From assembly GCA_964425575.1 (NCBI GenBank), contig CAYRMN010000005.1, positions 1 through 45,424 of the forward strand: DNA of 45,424 nucleotides, read 5' to 3'. This stretch comes from CAYRMN01 sp964425575. GTDB taxonomy: Bacteria; Patescibacteriota; Patescibacteriia; 2-12-FULL-60-25. Of this stretch, positions 24,777 to 32,217 are shown one piece after another. A program made the position numbers and the translations under genes. Every line of letters begins with the position of its first letter. Within the stretch, counting starts at the first letter, position 1. The notes under the pieces are model-generated. The model did not search any database and was not told the origin of the DNA. It saw only the letters and a program-made list of their open reading frames with translations.

Positions 24777-25973
24777 ATGAAAGACATCTACTTAGACAAT
24801 GCAGCGACTACCGCCATGGATCCACGGGTTTTGTTGGCGATGCAGCCGTATTTTACCGAGACTGCAGCCAATCCATCATCCTTTCATACGGCTGGGTTGC
24901 GCGCCAAAGAGGCGTTAACAGAGGCGCGTCTTACGATCGCCAAGCTTCTGAATGCACGCGAAGAGGAGATTGTCTTTACCTCTGGCGGGACGGAGTCAGA
25001 TAACATGGCTGTAGTTGGTATTCCACGAGCGATGGTAGTGAAGGGTAAACACGTGATTACAAGTGCGATAGAACATCCGGCTGTATTGGAGCCGCTTCTG
25101 CATCTTCAAAAGAAAGGGGAAATTGAGTTGACGGTATTGCCGGTCGATCGCGATGGTCTGGTTGATCCAGACGCTCTCATGAAAGCAGTTCGTCCTGACA
25201 CCGTGCTTGTGTCCATCATGTATGCCAACAATGAGATTGGTACCATTCAACCAATTGCGGAAATTGGGAAGGAACTGCTTAAGTGGCGGAAGGAGCACGG
25301 TACTTCGTTGCCATATTTTCATAGCGACGCCTGTCAGGCGGCGGGGGCATGTGAACTGGATGTTGAGAAACTGCACGTCGATGCCATGACTATCAATGGG
25401 TCAAAAATGTACGGGCCAAAAGGCGTTGGTTTGTTGTATCTCCGACGCGGGGTGAAGCTTGAGCCGTTGATCCTTGGTGGCGGACAAGAGCGGGGGCTTC
25501 GATCTGGTACAGAGAATGTACCTGGCGTTATTGGACTGGCGAAAGCGTTCTCATTGGCGCAACAAGACAGAGAAGTTGAGAACGCAAGGCTCATTGCGCT
25601 CCGCGATCGTTTGATTGAAGGGTTGCTCGCGATTCCAAAAACGCGCTTAAACGGACATCGGACCCAGCGTTTACCAAACAACGTGAATATCTCGTTTCTT
25701 GATATTGAAGGAGAGGCAGCTGTGTTATATCTGGATGCCAAAGGCATTTATGTTTCAACAGGTTCTGCCTGTGCCTCAACCTCGCTTGATCCTTCGCATG
25801 TCATCTTGGCCACGGGACTATCATATGAAGGCGCGCATGGTTCAATGCGCTTCACTCTTGGAAAACAAACGACAGCCGACGACATTGAATATGTGATTCA
25901 GGTCATGCCAGATATCGTTCAAAAGCTTCGCCATATGTCGCCGGTAAATTTAGACATGAAATATTTTTCATAA
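24777..25973 (+). CDS. iscS: Cysteine desulfurase
   Basis: This 398-residue PLP enzyme opens with IYLDNAATTAMDPRVLLAM and has the SGGTESDN loop, the EHPAV motif, DACQAAG, the PLP-binding Lys210 in NGSKMYGPKG, and the sulfur-carrying Cys332 in STGSACAST, with the longer loop of group I (IscS/NifS) enzymes. It strips sulfur from cysteine and passes it as a persulfide to the scaffold encoded next. It is the first gene of the Fe-S assembly set iscS, NifU-like, Nfu, ferredoxin, and carries the operon's strong promoter and operator. Confidence 0.93.
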   Translation: MKDIYLDNAATTAMDPRVLLAMQPYFTETAANPSSFHTAGLRAKEALTEARLTIAKLLNAREEEIVFTSGGTESDNMAVVGIPRAMVVKGKHVITSAIEHPAVLEPLLHLQKKGEIELTVLPVDRDGLVDPDALMKAVRPDTVLVSIMYANNEIGTIQPIAEIGKELLKWRKEHGTSLPYFHSDACQAAGACELDVEKLHVDAMTINGSKMYGPKGVGLLYLRRGVKLEPLILGGGQERGLRSGTENVPGVIGLAKAFSLAQQDREVENARLIALRDRLIEGLLAIPKTRLNGHRTQRLPNNVNISFLDIEGEAAVLYLDAKGIYVSTGSACASTSLDPSHVILATGLSYEGAHGSMRFTLGKQTTADDIEYVIQVMPDIVQKLRHMSPVNLDMKYFS

Positions 25974-25979
25974 TTTTTT

Positions 25980-26078
25980 CGTCGTCCTGAGCGAAGCGCA
26001 TGCGAAGTCGAAGGATCTCTAAAGAAAATTTTCCTTATAGATCTCTCGATACCGCTACGCTTTGCTCGAGACAACGAG
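25980..26078. repeat. TCGTCCTGAGC-family inverted-repeat element
   Basis: The left end GTCGTCCTGAGCGAAGCG...GTCGAAGGATC and the inverted right end CTCGTTGTCTCGAGCAAAGCG...TCGAGAGATC form imperfect terminal repeats. It sits between iscS and the NifU-like gene and may put a structured segment in the operon mRNA. Confidence 0.65.
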
Positions 26079-26123
26079 ATGGAACCAGGCAGATATTCAA
26101 AATAATAAAACATTCTCGACACT

Positions 26124-26816
26124 ATGTCCGACACTCAAACGCCAATTGTTACACCCGCCTCAAACGCTGCTCGTCAGGGGGATGTGGTTGGAGCAACCAA
26201 AGATAAAGGCTGGTTTTACACAGATACCGTCAAAGAGCATTTTTTTCATCCAAAGAACTTCATGCAAGATGAAGCTGGATATGAAGATGCAGCCATGGGC
26301 ATGGTCGGTTCACCCGCTTGTGGTGATGCCATGAAGATTTGGATTAAGGTTGATCCGGCCACGGAACGGATCACGGATTTAAAATGGAAGACGTTTGGCT
26401 GTGGCTCCGCCATCGCCTCAACATCAATGATGTCCGTGATGGTAACAGAAAATGGAGGAATCACGATTGATGAAGCGAAAAAATTACGTCCGCAGGACAT
26501 CATGGCGCGCTTGGGCGGCTTACCGGCTCGAAAGGTTCATTGCTCCGTGCTAGGTGATAAGGCCTTGCGCGCTGCCATCAATGACTGGTATCGTCGCACC
26601 GGTCAGCACGATAAGATCGAAGTCGAGCAGGGGCGTATCATTGATAAGGTGTTGAAGATTACGGATCATGATATTGAAGAAGCTGTGCTTGATGGAGCAG
26701 ATACACTTGAAAAAGTTCAAGCAAAGACCAAAGTCGGTACCGGTGATCCTGCGTGCGTTCCTGAGGTTGAACAACTCATTCGTTTTTACAAAGAAAAATA
26801 TTTTGGTGCGGAATAA
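26124..26816 (+). CDS. NifU/IscU-like Fe-S scaffold with degenerate BFD-like C-terminal domain
   Basis: The 230-residue protein has an IscU core with all three scaffold cysteines, Cys66 (GSPACGDAM, with the conserved Asp68), Cys93 (FGCGSA) and Cys140 (KVHCSVLGD). An N-terminal extension of about 28 residues precedes it. Residues 172-222 (ITDHDIEEAVLDGADTLEKV, GTGDPACVPEVE) align with the central [2Fe-2S] BFD-like domain of NifU, but the CxC pair is gone and only Cys211 of the later pair remains, so that cluster cannot form normally. It assembles clusters using sulfur from IscS. Nfu follows four bases downstream. Confidence 0.85.
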   Translation: MSDTQTPIVTPASNAARQGDVVGATKDKGWFYTDTVKEHFFHPKNFMQDEAGYEDAAMGMVGSPACGDAMKIWIKVDPATERITDLKWKTFGCGSAIASTSMMSVMVTENGGITIDEAKKLRPQDIMARLGGLPARKVHCSVLGDKALRAAINDWYRRTGQHDKIEVEQGRIIDKVLKITDHDIEEAVLDGADTLEKVQAKTKVGTGDPACVPEVEQLIRFYKEKYFGAE

Positions 26817-26820
26817 TTCT

Positions 26821-27042
26821 ATGGAACAAGCTCATCTCGACATCATTCTCTCTCAGTTAAAACCCATGCTCGCGACACATGGCCGTGATATTTCAGTTCT
26901 TGCATCAACAGAAAAGAGCGTGAAGCTCGGGTTGACGGGGTTTTGTGGTGGGTGCGGTTGTTCAACCGATTACGTTGAGGGTTTAAAAGAGATGTTGACC
27001 GAACAGTTTCCCGAAACCCAATTTGAGTTCGAAGTGGCGTAG
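26821..27042 (+). CDS. Nfu-type Fe-S carrier (NifU C-terminal domain)
   Basis: The 73-residue protein starts MEQAHLDIILSQLKPML and has the Nfu core GLTGFCGGCGCST with the CxxC pair that binds a bridging [4Fe-4S] cluster. The C-terminal helix EGLKEMLTEQFPE is also typical. It likely receives clusters from the adjacent scaffold and passes them to targets. It starts four bases after the scaffold gene. Its TAG stop is the TAG of a GTAGGGGC repeat copy, so the repeat defines the end of the gene. Confidence 0.85.
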   Translation: MEQAHLDIILSQLKPMLATHGRDISVLASTEKSVKLGLTGFCGGCGCSTDYVEGLKEMLTEQFPETQFEFEVA

Positions 27043-27061
27043 GGGCGTGTGCCACATGCCC
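27039..27061. repeat. GTAGGGGC-family half-copy at the nfu stop
   Basis: GTAGGGGCGTGTGCCACATG and the following GCCC repeat the left-end form found at 21255 and 32371. Its first TAG is the stop codon of the gene ending at 27042. Confidence 0.6.
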
Positions 27062-27077
27062 TTCGTGCGTCGTGTAT

Positions 27078-27302
27078 ATGACGAAAATTTCTAAAATCGT
27101 GGTTGATCGAGATTTGTGTATTGGGGCAGGCCCGTGTGTGACGGTTGCACCAGGCGTGTTTCAATTAGACGAAGAAAATAAGGCCTATATTGTCGATCCA
27201 AACGGTGCTGATGCCGAAACCATCCTGCTCGCCGCCCAAGCTTGTCCTGTTCTCGCTATTTTTCTCTACGACGAAAACGGCAAACAGATTTATCCGGAAT
27301 AA
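27078..27302 (+). CDS. Ferredoxin, 3Fe-4S type pattern
   Basis: The 74-residue protein has Cys14 and Cys20 in DLCIGAGPCVTVAPGVF and Cys56 in AAQACPVLAI. The usual second Cys of a CxxCxxC motif is Ala, giving the Cx5C...CP pattern of single-cluster [3Fe-4S] ferredoxins. It is acidic and small, as expected for an electron carrier. As last gene of the Fe-S operon it may supply electrons for cluster assembly or be a client. The ATG at 27078 is preferred over a GTG two codons earlier. Confidence 0.85.
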   Translation: MTKISKIVVDRDLCIGAGPCVTVAPGVFQLDEENKAYIVDPNGADAETILLAAQACPVLAIFLYDENGKQIYPE

Positions 27303-27358
27303 AAAAGAAGAGCGCGGATAGCGCTTGAGGGGTGGCGCCCGCGTTCGATATGAACGCG
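27301..27358 (-). terminator. Tandem hairpins and terminator of the accessory gene at 27418
   Basis: On the minus strand a perfect hairpin CGCGTTC-ATATC-GAACGCG (27358-27340) is followed by AGCGC-TATCC-GCGCT (27325-27311) and CTTCTTTTTT (to 27301). The last hairpin with its T-run is a rho-independent terminator and also abuts the ferredoxin stop. Confidence 0.7.
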
Positions 27359-27417
27359 AGCGGTGATGGGCTGTGGAATTCGTATTGATCGATTGTCTGC
27401 TTTTGGTCTACGAGACG

Positions 27418-27816
27418 CTACGTCGGTTTGAACCAGTCGTGGTCGATGCGCTTCAGTATCTCCTCATGAACCTCGCGCGGCGTGCAGAGCATCATGAGCG
27501 TAGGTGTGACCGCCGCAAACACTGCCCTGTACTGTTCGTGTGAAAGAAATGCGACCCCCGCCGGGGCGTACGCCATGACGGAAGTGTGGTCTCCGCTGCC
27601 TTCGGAGAGGCTGACTCTCGGAGCAGAGATGACGAACAGGCGATCGCTGGTGCTGAGCTTGCCTGAGACCAGGAAGATGTACTTATCGGGGAACGCCGGT
27701 CCCAGTAAAGCGTAGGCTTCGTACTGCTTGATGAGATTGGGCGGGATGGTGTAGCAGGCGGCGAGTACAAGCGCCTTCTCGAAAAGGGCGAGAACCGGAT
27801 CCTGTTTCGTTTCCAT
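27418..27816 (-). CDS. GC-rich hypothetical protein, accessory unit
   Basis: AAGGAAGG just upstream selects ATG 27816, giving 132 residues beginning METKQDPVLALFEKALVLAACYTIPPN. The sequence alternates hydrophobic strands (YIFLVSGKL, RLFVISAPRV, MAYAPAGVAFLS) with helices, a compact alpha/beta or alpha+beta soluble domain. There is no signal peptide and no known catalytic motif. GC and codon use differ visibly from the flanking Fe-S and methyltransferase genes. It has its own promoter and terminator, so it is a self-contained unit between housekeeping genes. The function is unknown. Confidence 0.6.
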   Translation of the reverse strand: METKQDPVLALFEKALVLAACYTIPPNLIKQYEAYALLGPAFPDKYIFLVSGKLSTSDRLFVISAPRVSLSEGSGDHTSVMAYAPAGVAFLSHEQYRAVFAAVTPTLMMLCTPREVHEEILKRIDHDWFKPT

Positions 27817-27846
27817 GGACCTTCCTTTCTTGAGTTAACGATGTAG

Positions 27847-27875
27847 ACGATAGGTCACTTTTTAAAACTTGTCAA
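27847..27875 (-). promoter_or_regulatory. Consensus promoter of the accessory gene at 27816
   Basis: On the minus strand TTGACA (27875-27870), a 17-base spacer and TATCGT (27852-27847), about 30 bases before the start codon. Confidence 0.75.
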
Positions 27876-27890
27876 CTCTGGTAGACGTAC

Positions 27891-29087
27891 TTATCTTTTA
27901 TCTAATACCACAATCCTCCTCATCACAAACTGTCCAGGACGGTGATAGAGGAGTGGATTGTTGCTTTCATCCCAACCGTCGAGAGGATTGATGAGTCGAT
28001 AGCCAAGTCGGTTGAGATTAGCGGTGAGATCGACTCTTCCTACTCCTCGATCTGTTTTAAATGATGGCCAAATACCGACTACACGACCATGGTTTTTTAG
28101 TATTGGATGAAGCACGGTGAGCGTGTCGTGCCAGAGCTTTGTGATGCGCTCGCTGGTTCGTGTAAGTATGTCTTCCGTTTCACCTCCTCGAAGTGTTGGT
28201 CCGAGATAGCCTTCTGTGACAACACAGTCGATTGAGTTTGGGGATACGTGAGTGGCGATGTTCTTGATATCACTAACGGCGTACGAAAAGCGTGCAGCAT
28301 CATCCGTTCGCAAAATGCGTTCTTGTACGAGCCAGTCGGTATTTCGTCTTGCATCTGCAATTTGTTTCGCTTCCGCATCAGTGCCGATGAGCTTGGCAGC
28401 ATAGGTCGCGAGCGCCGCTTCCATGAGAACCGTTCCAGAACCACAGAATGGATCAAGCAATGTTCCGCCATTGGGAACGCAGGCGAGGTTCACCATCATG
28501 CGCGCGAGCTTTGGCGGGAGCATCCCATTTTCTTTGTCGCGCGTCGGACGACCGTAGTCGCGGTTGCTCCAGGCATAGGCATTTTGTACATGTGTCGTAA
28601 GCCCAATAAAAACGCGCGTTCCATCAACGAGTAGCACAATGTCATACCCCTCATCCGTTAAACGCATTTTTGAGACGGCTGCCGGTGAAAGCGTGTTGCC
28701 TTCGTCAGACGTAATCCAGCGAACAGAGCGACCTTCTGCGGTGAGCAGTCGCTTTAATGGAAGAGCGAGTTTTCCAAAGCGATGCTGAAGATTCGTTGAG
28801 CCTCCGTAGACAGTGAGTCCAAAGAGCACTCGATTGCTACGGGGAGTTCGTTGAATCAGCTCCGCTAACAGCTGCTCGTTTAGATCGGTAATGGTTGTTT
28901 CTTGCACGATATCACCGAGTTTTACCGTTCCTCCCAGTCGATTCATCAGATCCGTAGCGTTCCAGCCACCATCTTCAACCACAGCTGCTGCACCACACAG
29001 CGTAGGCGAAGAGAGATCAGGGCGAACAGCCTTAAGTTCCGCGAGGCTGAGACGCGGATGAGAACCGAAGATGAGAAAATGATTCAT
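27891..29087 (-). CDS. Trm11-like tRNA guanine-N2 methyltransferase (UPF0020 type)
   Basis: The 398-residue protein ends in a Rossmann methyltransferase whose motif I is LLDPFCGSGTVLMEAAL (about residue 215), followed by LIGTDAEAKQIADARRN. The usual (D/N)PPY of motif IV is represented by VTEGYLGP. The N-terminal 180 residues, with GLTVYGGS and a NRDYGRPTRDKENGMLPPKLARMM segment, match the THUMP-linked layout of archaeal/eukaryotic Trm11 and related enzymes. The likely target is a tRNA guanosine. DNA methylation is less likely. Confidence 0.7.
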   Translation of the reverse strand: MNHFLIFGSHPRLSLAELKAVRPDLSSPTLCGAAAVVEDGGWNATDLMNRLGGTVKLGDIVQETTITDLNEQLLAELIQRTPRSNRVLFGLTVYGGSTNLQHRFGKLALPLKRLLTAEGRSVRWITSDEGNTLSPAAVSKMRLTDEGYDIVLLVDGTRVFIGLTTHVQNAYAWSNRDYGRPTRDKENGMLPPKLARMMVNLACVPNGGTLLDPFCGSGTVLMEAALATYAAKLIGTDAEAKQIADARRNTDWLVQERILRTDDAARFSYAVSDIKNIATHVSPNSIDCVVTEGYLGPTLRGGETEDILTRTSERITKLWHDTLTVLHPILKNHGRVVGIWPSFKTDRGVGRVDLTANLNRLGYRLINPLDGWDESNNPLLYHRPGQFVMRRIVVLDKR

Positions 29088-29133
29088 GTCTCCCGCAGCA
29101 TGCCATATTGCGGAGCGATGGGCAAAAAAAGGG

Positions 29134-29213
29134 AGAACTCCCTCAGTCCCTCTTATAAAGAGGGAGGTCTGAGTTTCATATCCTCCTCTTTGTAAGAGGA
29201 GTTAGAGGAGTTC
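29134..29213. repeat. Inverted-repeat element overlapping the 3' end of folC
   Basis: The left end AACTCCCTCAGTCCCTCTTA and the inverted right end AACTCCTCTAACTCCTCTTA are imperfect terminal repeats of about 31 bases, each holding a CCTCTTA..AAAGAGG arm. The element supplies the last 19 or so codons and stop of folC. Confidence 0.7.
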
Positions 29214-30538
29214 TGTGCCGCCATCATCCGTTCCATTGCAGCCACAAAATGAAAATAGCCGGTTATCACGATCGGTCCGGTTCCGTGTTTCAGCGCGGCG
29301 TCGATCGTACCAGTTGGATTGTCTCGGATAATAGTTGAGTTTTTATATCCCCCTGCTATTGCGATATTTTGTAGAGCATCCGGATCAGTGAAGCGAAAAG
29401 GATAGTCACTATCTTGGACAAGAAAGTCACTGAAGATGATCTGCGCTGCGTGTGGCGTAATGAGCTGTAACATGACGGTGTGATCTGCTGAGTTGCCAAA
29501 CGCAAGTACGAAAGTCGCTGGTGTATTTGGCCAGAGTTTTTTTAGTGTGTGTAGAAGACTGCGAATTTTTTGTGGGTTATGAGCGACGTCTAGGATAACG
29601 GGACGTCCATGCATCGTTCGAATCTCAAATCGTCCAGGGACATGTAACGACACCAGAGCTGATCGAATGCGCGTTTCATCAAAGGGTTTATGTTCGCGTG
29701 CGCATACCTCTTCTAGGGCGAACAGAGCCAGTCCGATATTTTTTGCTTGATACGCTCCGATCAGATTGGTTTTGAGATCGCGAAAGATGTGCTGCTTGCT
29801 ATGAAAATCAAAGATCGTTCCTTGGGGTGTGACACGAATATGACGAATCGTTTCTTTACCGACATACTCGAGAGCTGCACGCTGTTCACGGCATCTTTCC
29901 TCGATCACCTCACGCACCGCAGGCGGCTGCCAAGCAGAGAATACTTGGTTCCCATAATGAATAATTCCCGCCTTTTCCCCTGCGATGCGGCGCAGCGTTT
30001 TTCCTAGATAGGCGGTGTGATCAAGGCCAATGTTGGTGATCATCGCGATTTTATCGTTCCCTTTCGCTACATTGGTGGCATCAAATCGTCCGCCCATGCC
30101 AGTTTCTATGACAGCAACGTCAACCTCCTCTTCTGCAAACAAGACATAGCTCATTGCCACGAGCAGTTCAAAGTAGGTTGGTGAACTGAGTGGGGAGGCG
30201 GCGATTTTTTCCAAAGCGGGGAGCGTTTTATCTAGGAGCTGATCAAGTTTTTCATTTGAAATGAGCTCACCATTGATCTGAAAACGCTCTCGCACATCAA
30301 AGATATGAGGTGAAATGTGCAGTCCAACGCGCCAGCCTAGCGCCTGGAGCAGAGAAGCGGTGGCTTGAGCGGTCGATCCTTTTCCAGACGTTCCAGCAAT
30401 GTGTACAATGTGCAATTTTTTTTGGGGATTTTCAAGTACATCAAGCAACGCACGGATTCGTTCCAAGCTAGGAGATCTCGTGAGATTCCCACGCTGTTCT
30501 AGCGCAAAATGCGCCAACCACTGTTTGGCGTTTTTCAT
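29153..30538 (-). CDS. folC: Bifunctional folylpolyglutamate / dihydrofolate synthase-like ligase
   Basis: The 461-residue Mur-ligase-family enzyme has the P-loop HIAGTSGKGSTAQATASLL near residue 46, the HISPHIFDVRERF segment, ETGMGGRFDATN, the TNIGLDHTAYLG motif with its catalytic His, and the C-terminal domain opening with the PGRFE and ILDVAHNPQK motifs. It would add glutamate to folates or dihydropteroate. The last 19 residues (NSSNSSYKEEDMKLRPPSL) come from a repeat element and are not expected in the family. A 27-residue peptide gene ends 13 bases upstream of its start. Confidence 0.85.
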   Translation of the reverse strand: MKNAKQWLAHFALEQRGNLTRSPSLERIRALLDVLENPQKKLHIVHIAGTSGKGSTAQATASLLQALGWRVGLHISPHIFDVRERFQINGELISNEKLDQLLDKTLPALEKIAASPLSSPTYFELLVAMSYVLFAEEEVDVAVIETGMGGRFDATNVAKGNDKIAMITNIGLDHTAYLGKTLRRIAGEKAGIIHYGNQVFSAWQPPAVREVIEERCREQRAALEYVGKETIRHIRVTPQGTIFDFHSKQHIFRDLKTNLIGAYQAKNIGLALFALEEVCAREHKPFDETRIRSALVSLHVPGRFEIRTMHGRPVILDVAHNPQKIRSLLHTLKKLWPNTPATFVLAFGNSADHTVMLQLITPHAAQIIFSDFLVQDSDYPFRFTDPDALQNIAIAGGYKNSTIIRDNPTGTIDAALKHGTGPIVITGYFHFVAAMERMMAAQNSSNSSYKEEDMKLRPPSL

Positions 30539-30550
30539 TTTTTCGCATGT

Positions 30551-30634
30551 TTAAGCTGCTGTTTGTGAGTCTGCCGGTGGGGGTGTTTGCGGTTCTGGTG
30601 CCGAAGCTGGTACGGGAGCGTCATCAAAAAACAT
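30551..30634 (-). CDS. 27-residue Pro/Ala-rich peptide
   Basis: ATG 30634 to TAA 30551 encodes MFFDDAPVPASAPEPQTP and nine further Pro/Ala/Gln-rich residues. It starts with an aromatic/acidic head followed by a disordered Pro/Ala-rich tail, and ends 13 bases before folC. TAGTAT and TATTAT lie just upstream as possible -10 elements. The regular composition and position argue for a real microprotein. The function is unknown. Confidence 0.45.
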   Translation of the reverse strand: MFFDDAPVPASAPEPQTPPPADSQTAA

Positions 30635-30780
30635 ATAATAAGATACTAGCACAAGACTCCCCATCTTGACGAAATCCTCATTTTTTTATAGTGTCTAAGC
30701 ACTTATTTATCAATTCTCATGATTGGCCAATCAGTAGATTCGTATGGATCTATTGAGTCCGCTTACGCGCGGAACGTGTC

Positions 30781-31317
30781 ATGAGCAATCACATGCAGTA
30801 CGAACTGTTGTACATCGTGCCATCGACCTTCACAGATGAAGATGTCGCTCGCATTGAGGGAAACGTCAAAACGTTATTGGAAAAGTACGGAGCCACGCTG
30901 ACCGATACCAAGCGATTGGGTAAATTCCGTTTTGCCTACCCGATTAAAAATGTCCGTCATGGTCATTACGTTTTGGTTCAGTTTGAGACCGCGACAGATA
31001 CGGTTGCGAAAATTGAAGAGGCGCTTCGTATTTCTACAGAAGTATTGCGTCATTTGATCGTGCGTGCGGATGAAGCGGGTGGCGACAAATTTGAATTGAT
31101 CCAATTCACTGAGGTGAATGTTGACATGAAGGACGATCGTCCTCGCCGACGCCGTGAAGAAAAAGCAGGCGATGAGAAGGTTGGTGAAGATAAGGCTGCT
31201 GTCGCTGTGCTTGAGAAAGACGGAGAAGAGGCTGTTGTCGCTCCAGCTGCGATTTCTGATGAAGAACTTGATAAAAAACTTACGGCTGCATTGGAAGGCG
31301 ATGTAAAAGAAGCCTAA
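30781..31317 (+). CDS. rpsF: 30S ribosomal protein bS6
   Basis: The first 110 residues are a standard S6 (YELLYIVPSTFTDEDVARIE, LGKFRFAYPIKNVRHGHYVLVQF, ALRISTEVLRHLIVR). The gene encodes 178 residues because of an acidic/basic, Lys/Glu/Ala-rich C-terminal tail of about 60 residues that is longer than usual. S6 binds S18 on the 30S platform. It is followed by ssb and rpsR with gaps of 4 and 15 bases, the classic bacterial cluster. rplI, which often follows, is absent here, as in many CPR genomes. Confidence 0.93.
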   Translation: MSNHMQYELLYIVPSTFTDEDVARIEGNVKTLLEKYGATLTDTKRLGKFRFAYPIKNVRHGHYVLVQFETATDTVAKIEEALRISTEVLRHLIVRADEAGGDKFELIQFTEVNVDMKDDRPRRRREEKAGDEKVGEDKAAVAVLEKDGEEAVVAPAAISDEELDKKLTAALEGDVKEA

Positions 31318-31321
31318 ATCT

Positions 31322-31786
31322 ATGTCCATGAGCCTCAACCGCGCGATGATTATCGGTAATCTGACGCGCGATCCAGAGCTTCGTACGACACCAGGCGGTC
31401 AAAATGTGTGTAATTTTTCCGTAGCGACTTCCTCACAATGGACGGATGCGGCTGGTCAAAAACAGGAGCGCTCTGAATATCACAGCATTGTCGCGTGGGG
31501 AAAATTGGCGGATATCTGTCAGCAATATCTCACCAAAGGCCGCAAAGTCTATATTGAAGGTCGCATTCAGACTCGCGAATGGGAAGCACAGGATGGTGCG
31601 AAGCGTACAAAAACGGAAATTGTGGCAGACAACATGATCATGCTTGATCGTTCTTCGGGTGGAGGTTCTCAGCCCGCTGTAGGAGGAGTTGCTCCGGCAG
31701 GCATATCTGCTGAACCAACAACCGTTCCGACCATTGATCGCGGCATGGGTGACCAAGAAATCCGCATTGAAGATATTCCATTTTAA
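31322..31786 (+). CDS. ssb: Single-stranded DNA-binding protein
   Basis: The 154-residue protein has an N-terminal OB fold (LNRAMIIGNLTRDPELRTTP, VCNFSVATSSQW, EYHSIVAWGKLADICQQYL, GRKVYIEGRIQTREW) and a Gly/Pro-rich linker. The C-terminal acidic tip ends DIPF, the partner-recruiting tail of bacterial SSB. It coats single-stranded DNA in replication and repair. It starts four bases after rpsF. Confidence 0.95.
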   Translation: MSMSLNRAMIIGNLTRDPELRTTPGGQNVCNFSVATSSQWTDAAGQKQERSEYHSIVAWGKLADICQQYLTKGRKVYIEGRIQTREWEAQDGAKRTKTEIVADNMIMLDRSSGGGSQPAVGGVAPAGISAEPTTVPTIDRGMGDQEIRIEDIPF

Positions 31787-31801
31787 TTTTATTGATTCTA
31801 T

Positions 31802-32017
31802 ATGCCAACCAAAAAACTTGATCGCCAATGCGGATTCTGTTTATCCAACGCACAGGCAATTAACTACAAAGATACAAATACCTTAAAGCGTTACCTGTCT
31901 TCCTTCGGAAAGATCGTACCACGCAAGCGCTCTGGCGTGTGTGCCTGGCATCAGCGTAAACTCGCGACTGCCATCAAGCGTGGACGGTTCACGGCCCTCC
32001 TTCCGTACGTCGTCTAG
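31802..32017 (+). CDS. rpsR: 30S ribosomal protein bS18
   Basis: The 71-residue protein has the S18 pattern: an N-terminal CGFC pair, IDYKD-like AINYKDTNTLKRYLSSFGKIVPRKRSG, and the basic C-terminus HQRKLATAIKRGRFTALLPYV. The extra C-x-x-C and later Cys suggest a zinc-binding form. It pairs with S6 on the small subunit. It is followed within a few bases by a structured repeat rather than by rplI. Confidence 0.94.
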   Translation: MPTKKLDRQCGFCLSNAQAINYKDTNTLKRYLSSFGKIVPRKRSGVCAWHQRKLATAIKRGRFTALLPYVV

Positions 32018-32020
32018 CAA

Positions 32021-32139
32021 GCCCGTTTAAAATCGCGATCTGCTTGGGCTTCACTCGAAAAAATCCTCACCGCTATTCCCATAGCGCCTCCGGTTTTTTC
32101 TCGCTCCAGCCCGGCGCATCTCATCAATTTTAAACAGGC
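32021..32139 (+). repeat. Structured repeat family R, copy 1
   Basis: The outer arms GCCCGTTTAAAAT (32021-32033) and ATTTTAAACAGGC (from 32127) pair. Inside are CGATCTGCTTGGGCTTC, then AAAAAATCC/GGTTTTTT enclosing the perfect hairpin CGCTAT-TCCC-ATAGCG, then CCAGCCCGGCGCATCTCATC. GGGCT and AGCCC can pair. It follows rpsR and could also terminate that operon. Confidence 0.75.
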
Positions 32140-32162
32140 CGTAAAAATTTCGATATGATACT

Positions 32163-32188
32163 GTAGGGGCGCGATTCATCGCGCCCCT
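32163..32188. repeat. GTAGGGGC-family palindrome
   Basis: GTAGGGGCGCGAT-TC-ATCGCGCCCCT is a near-complete palindrome matching the copy at 10441, 30 bases before the start of the synthetase-like gene. Confidence 0.75.
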
Positions 32189-32217
32189 CGTCATATTCGT
32201 CGGTTTTTCTCTTTTGT

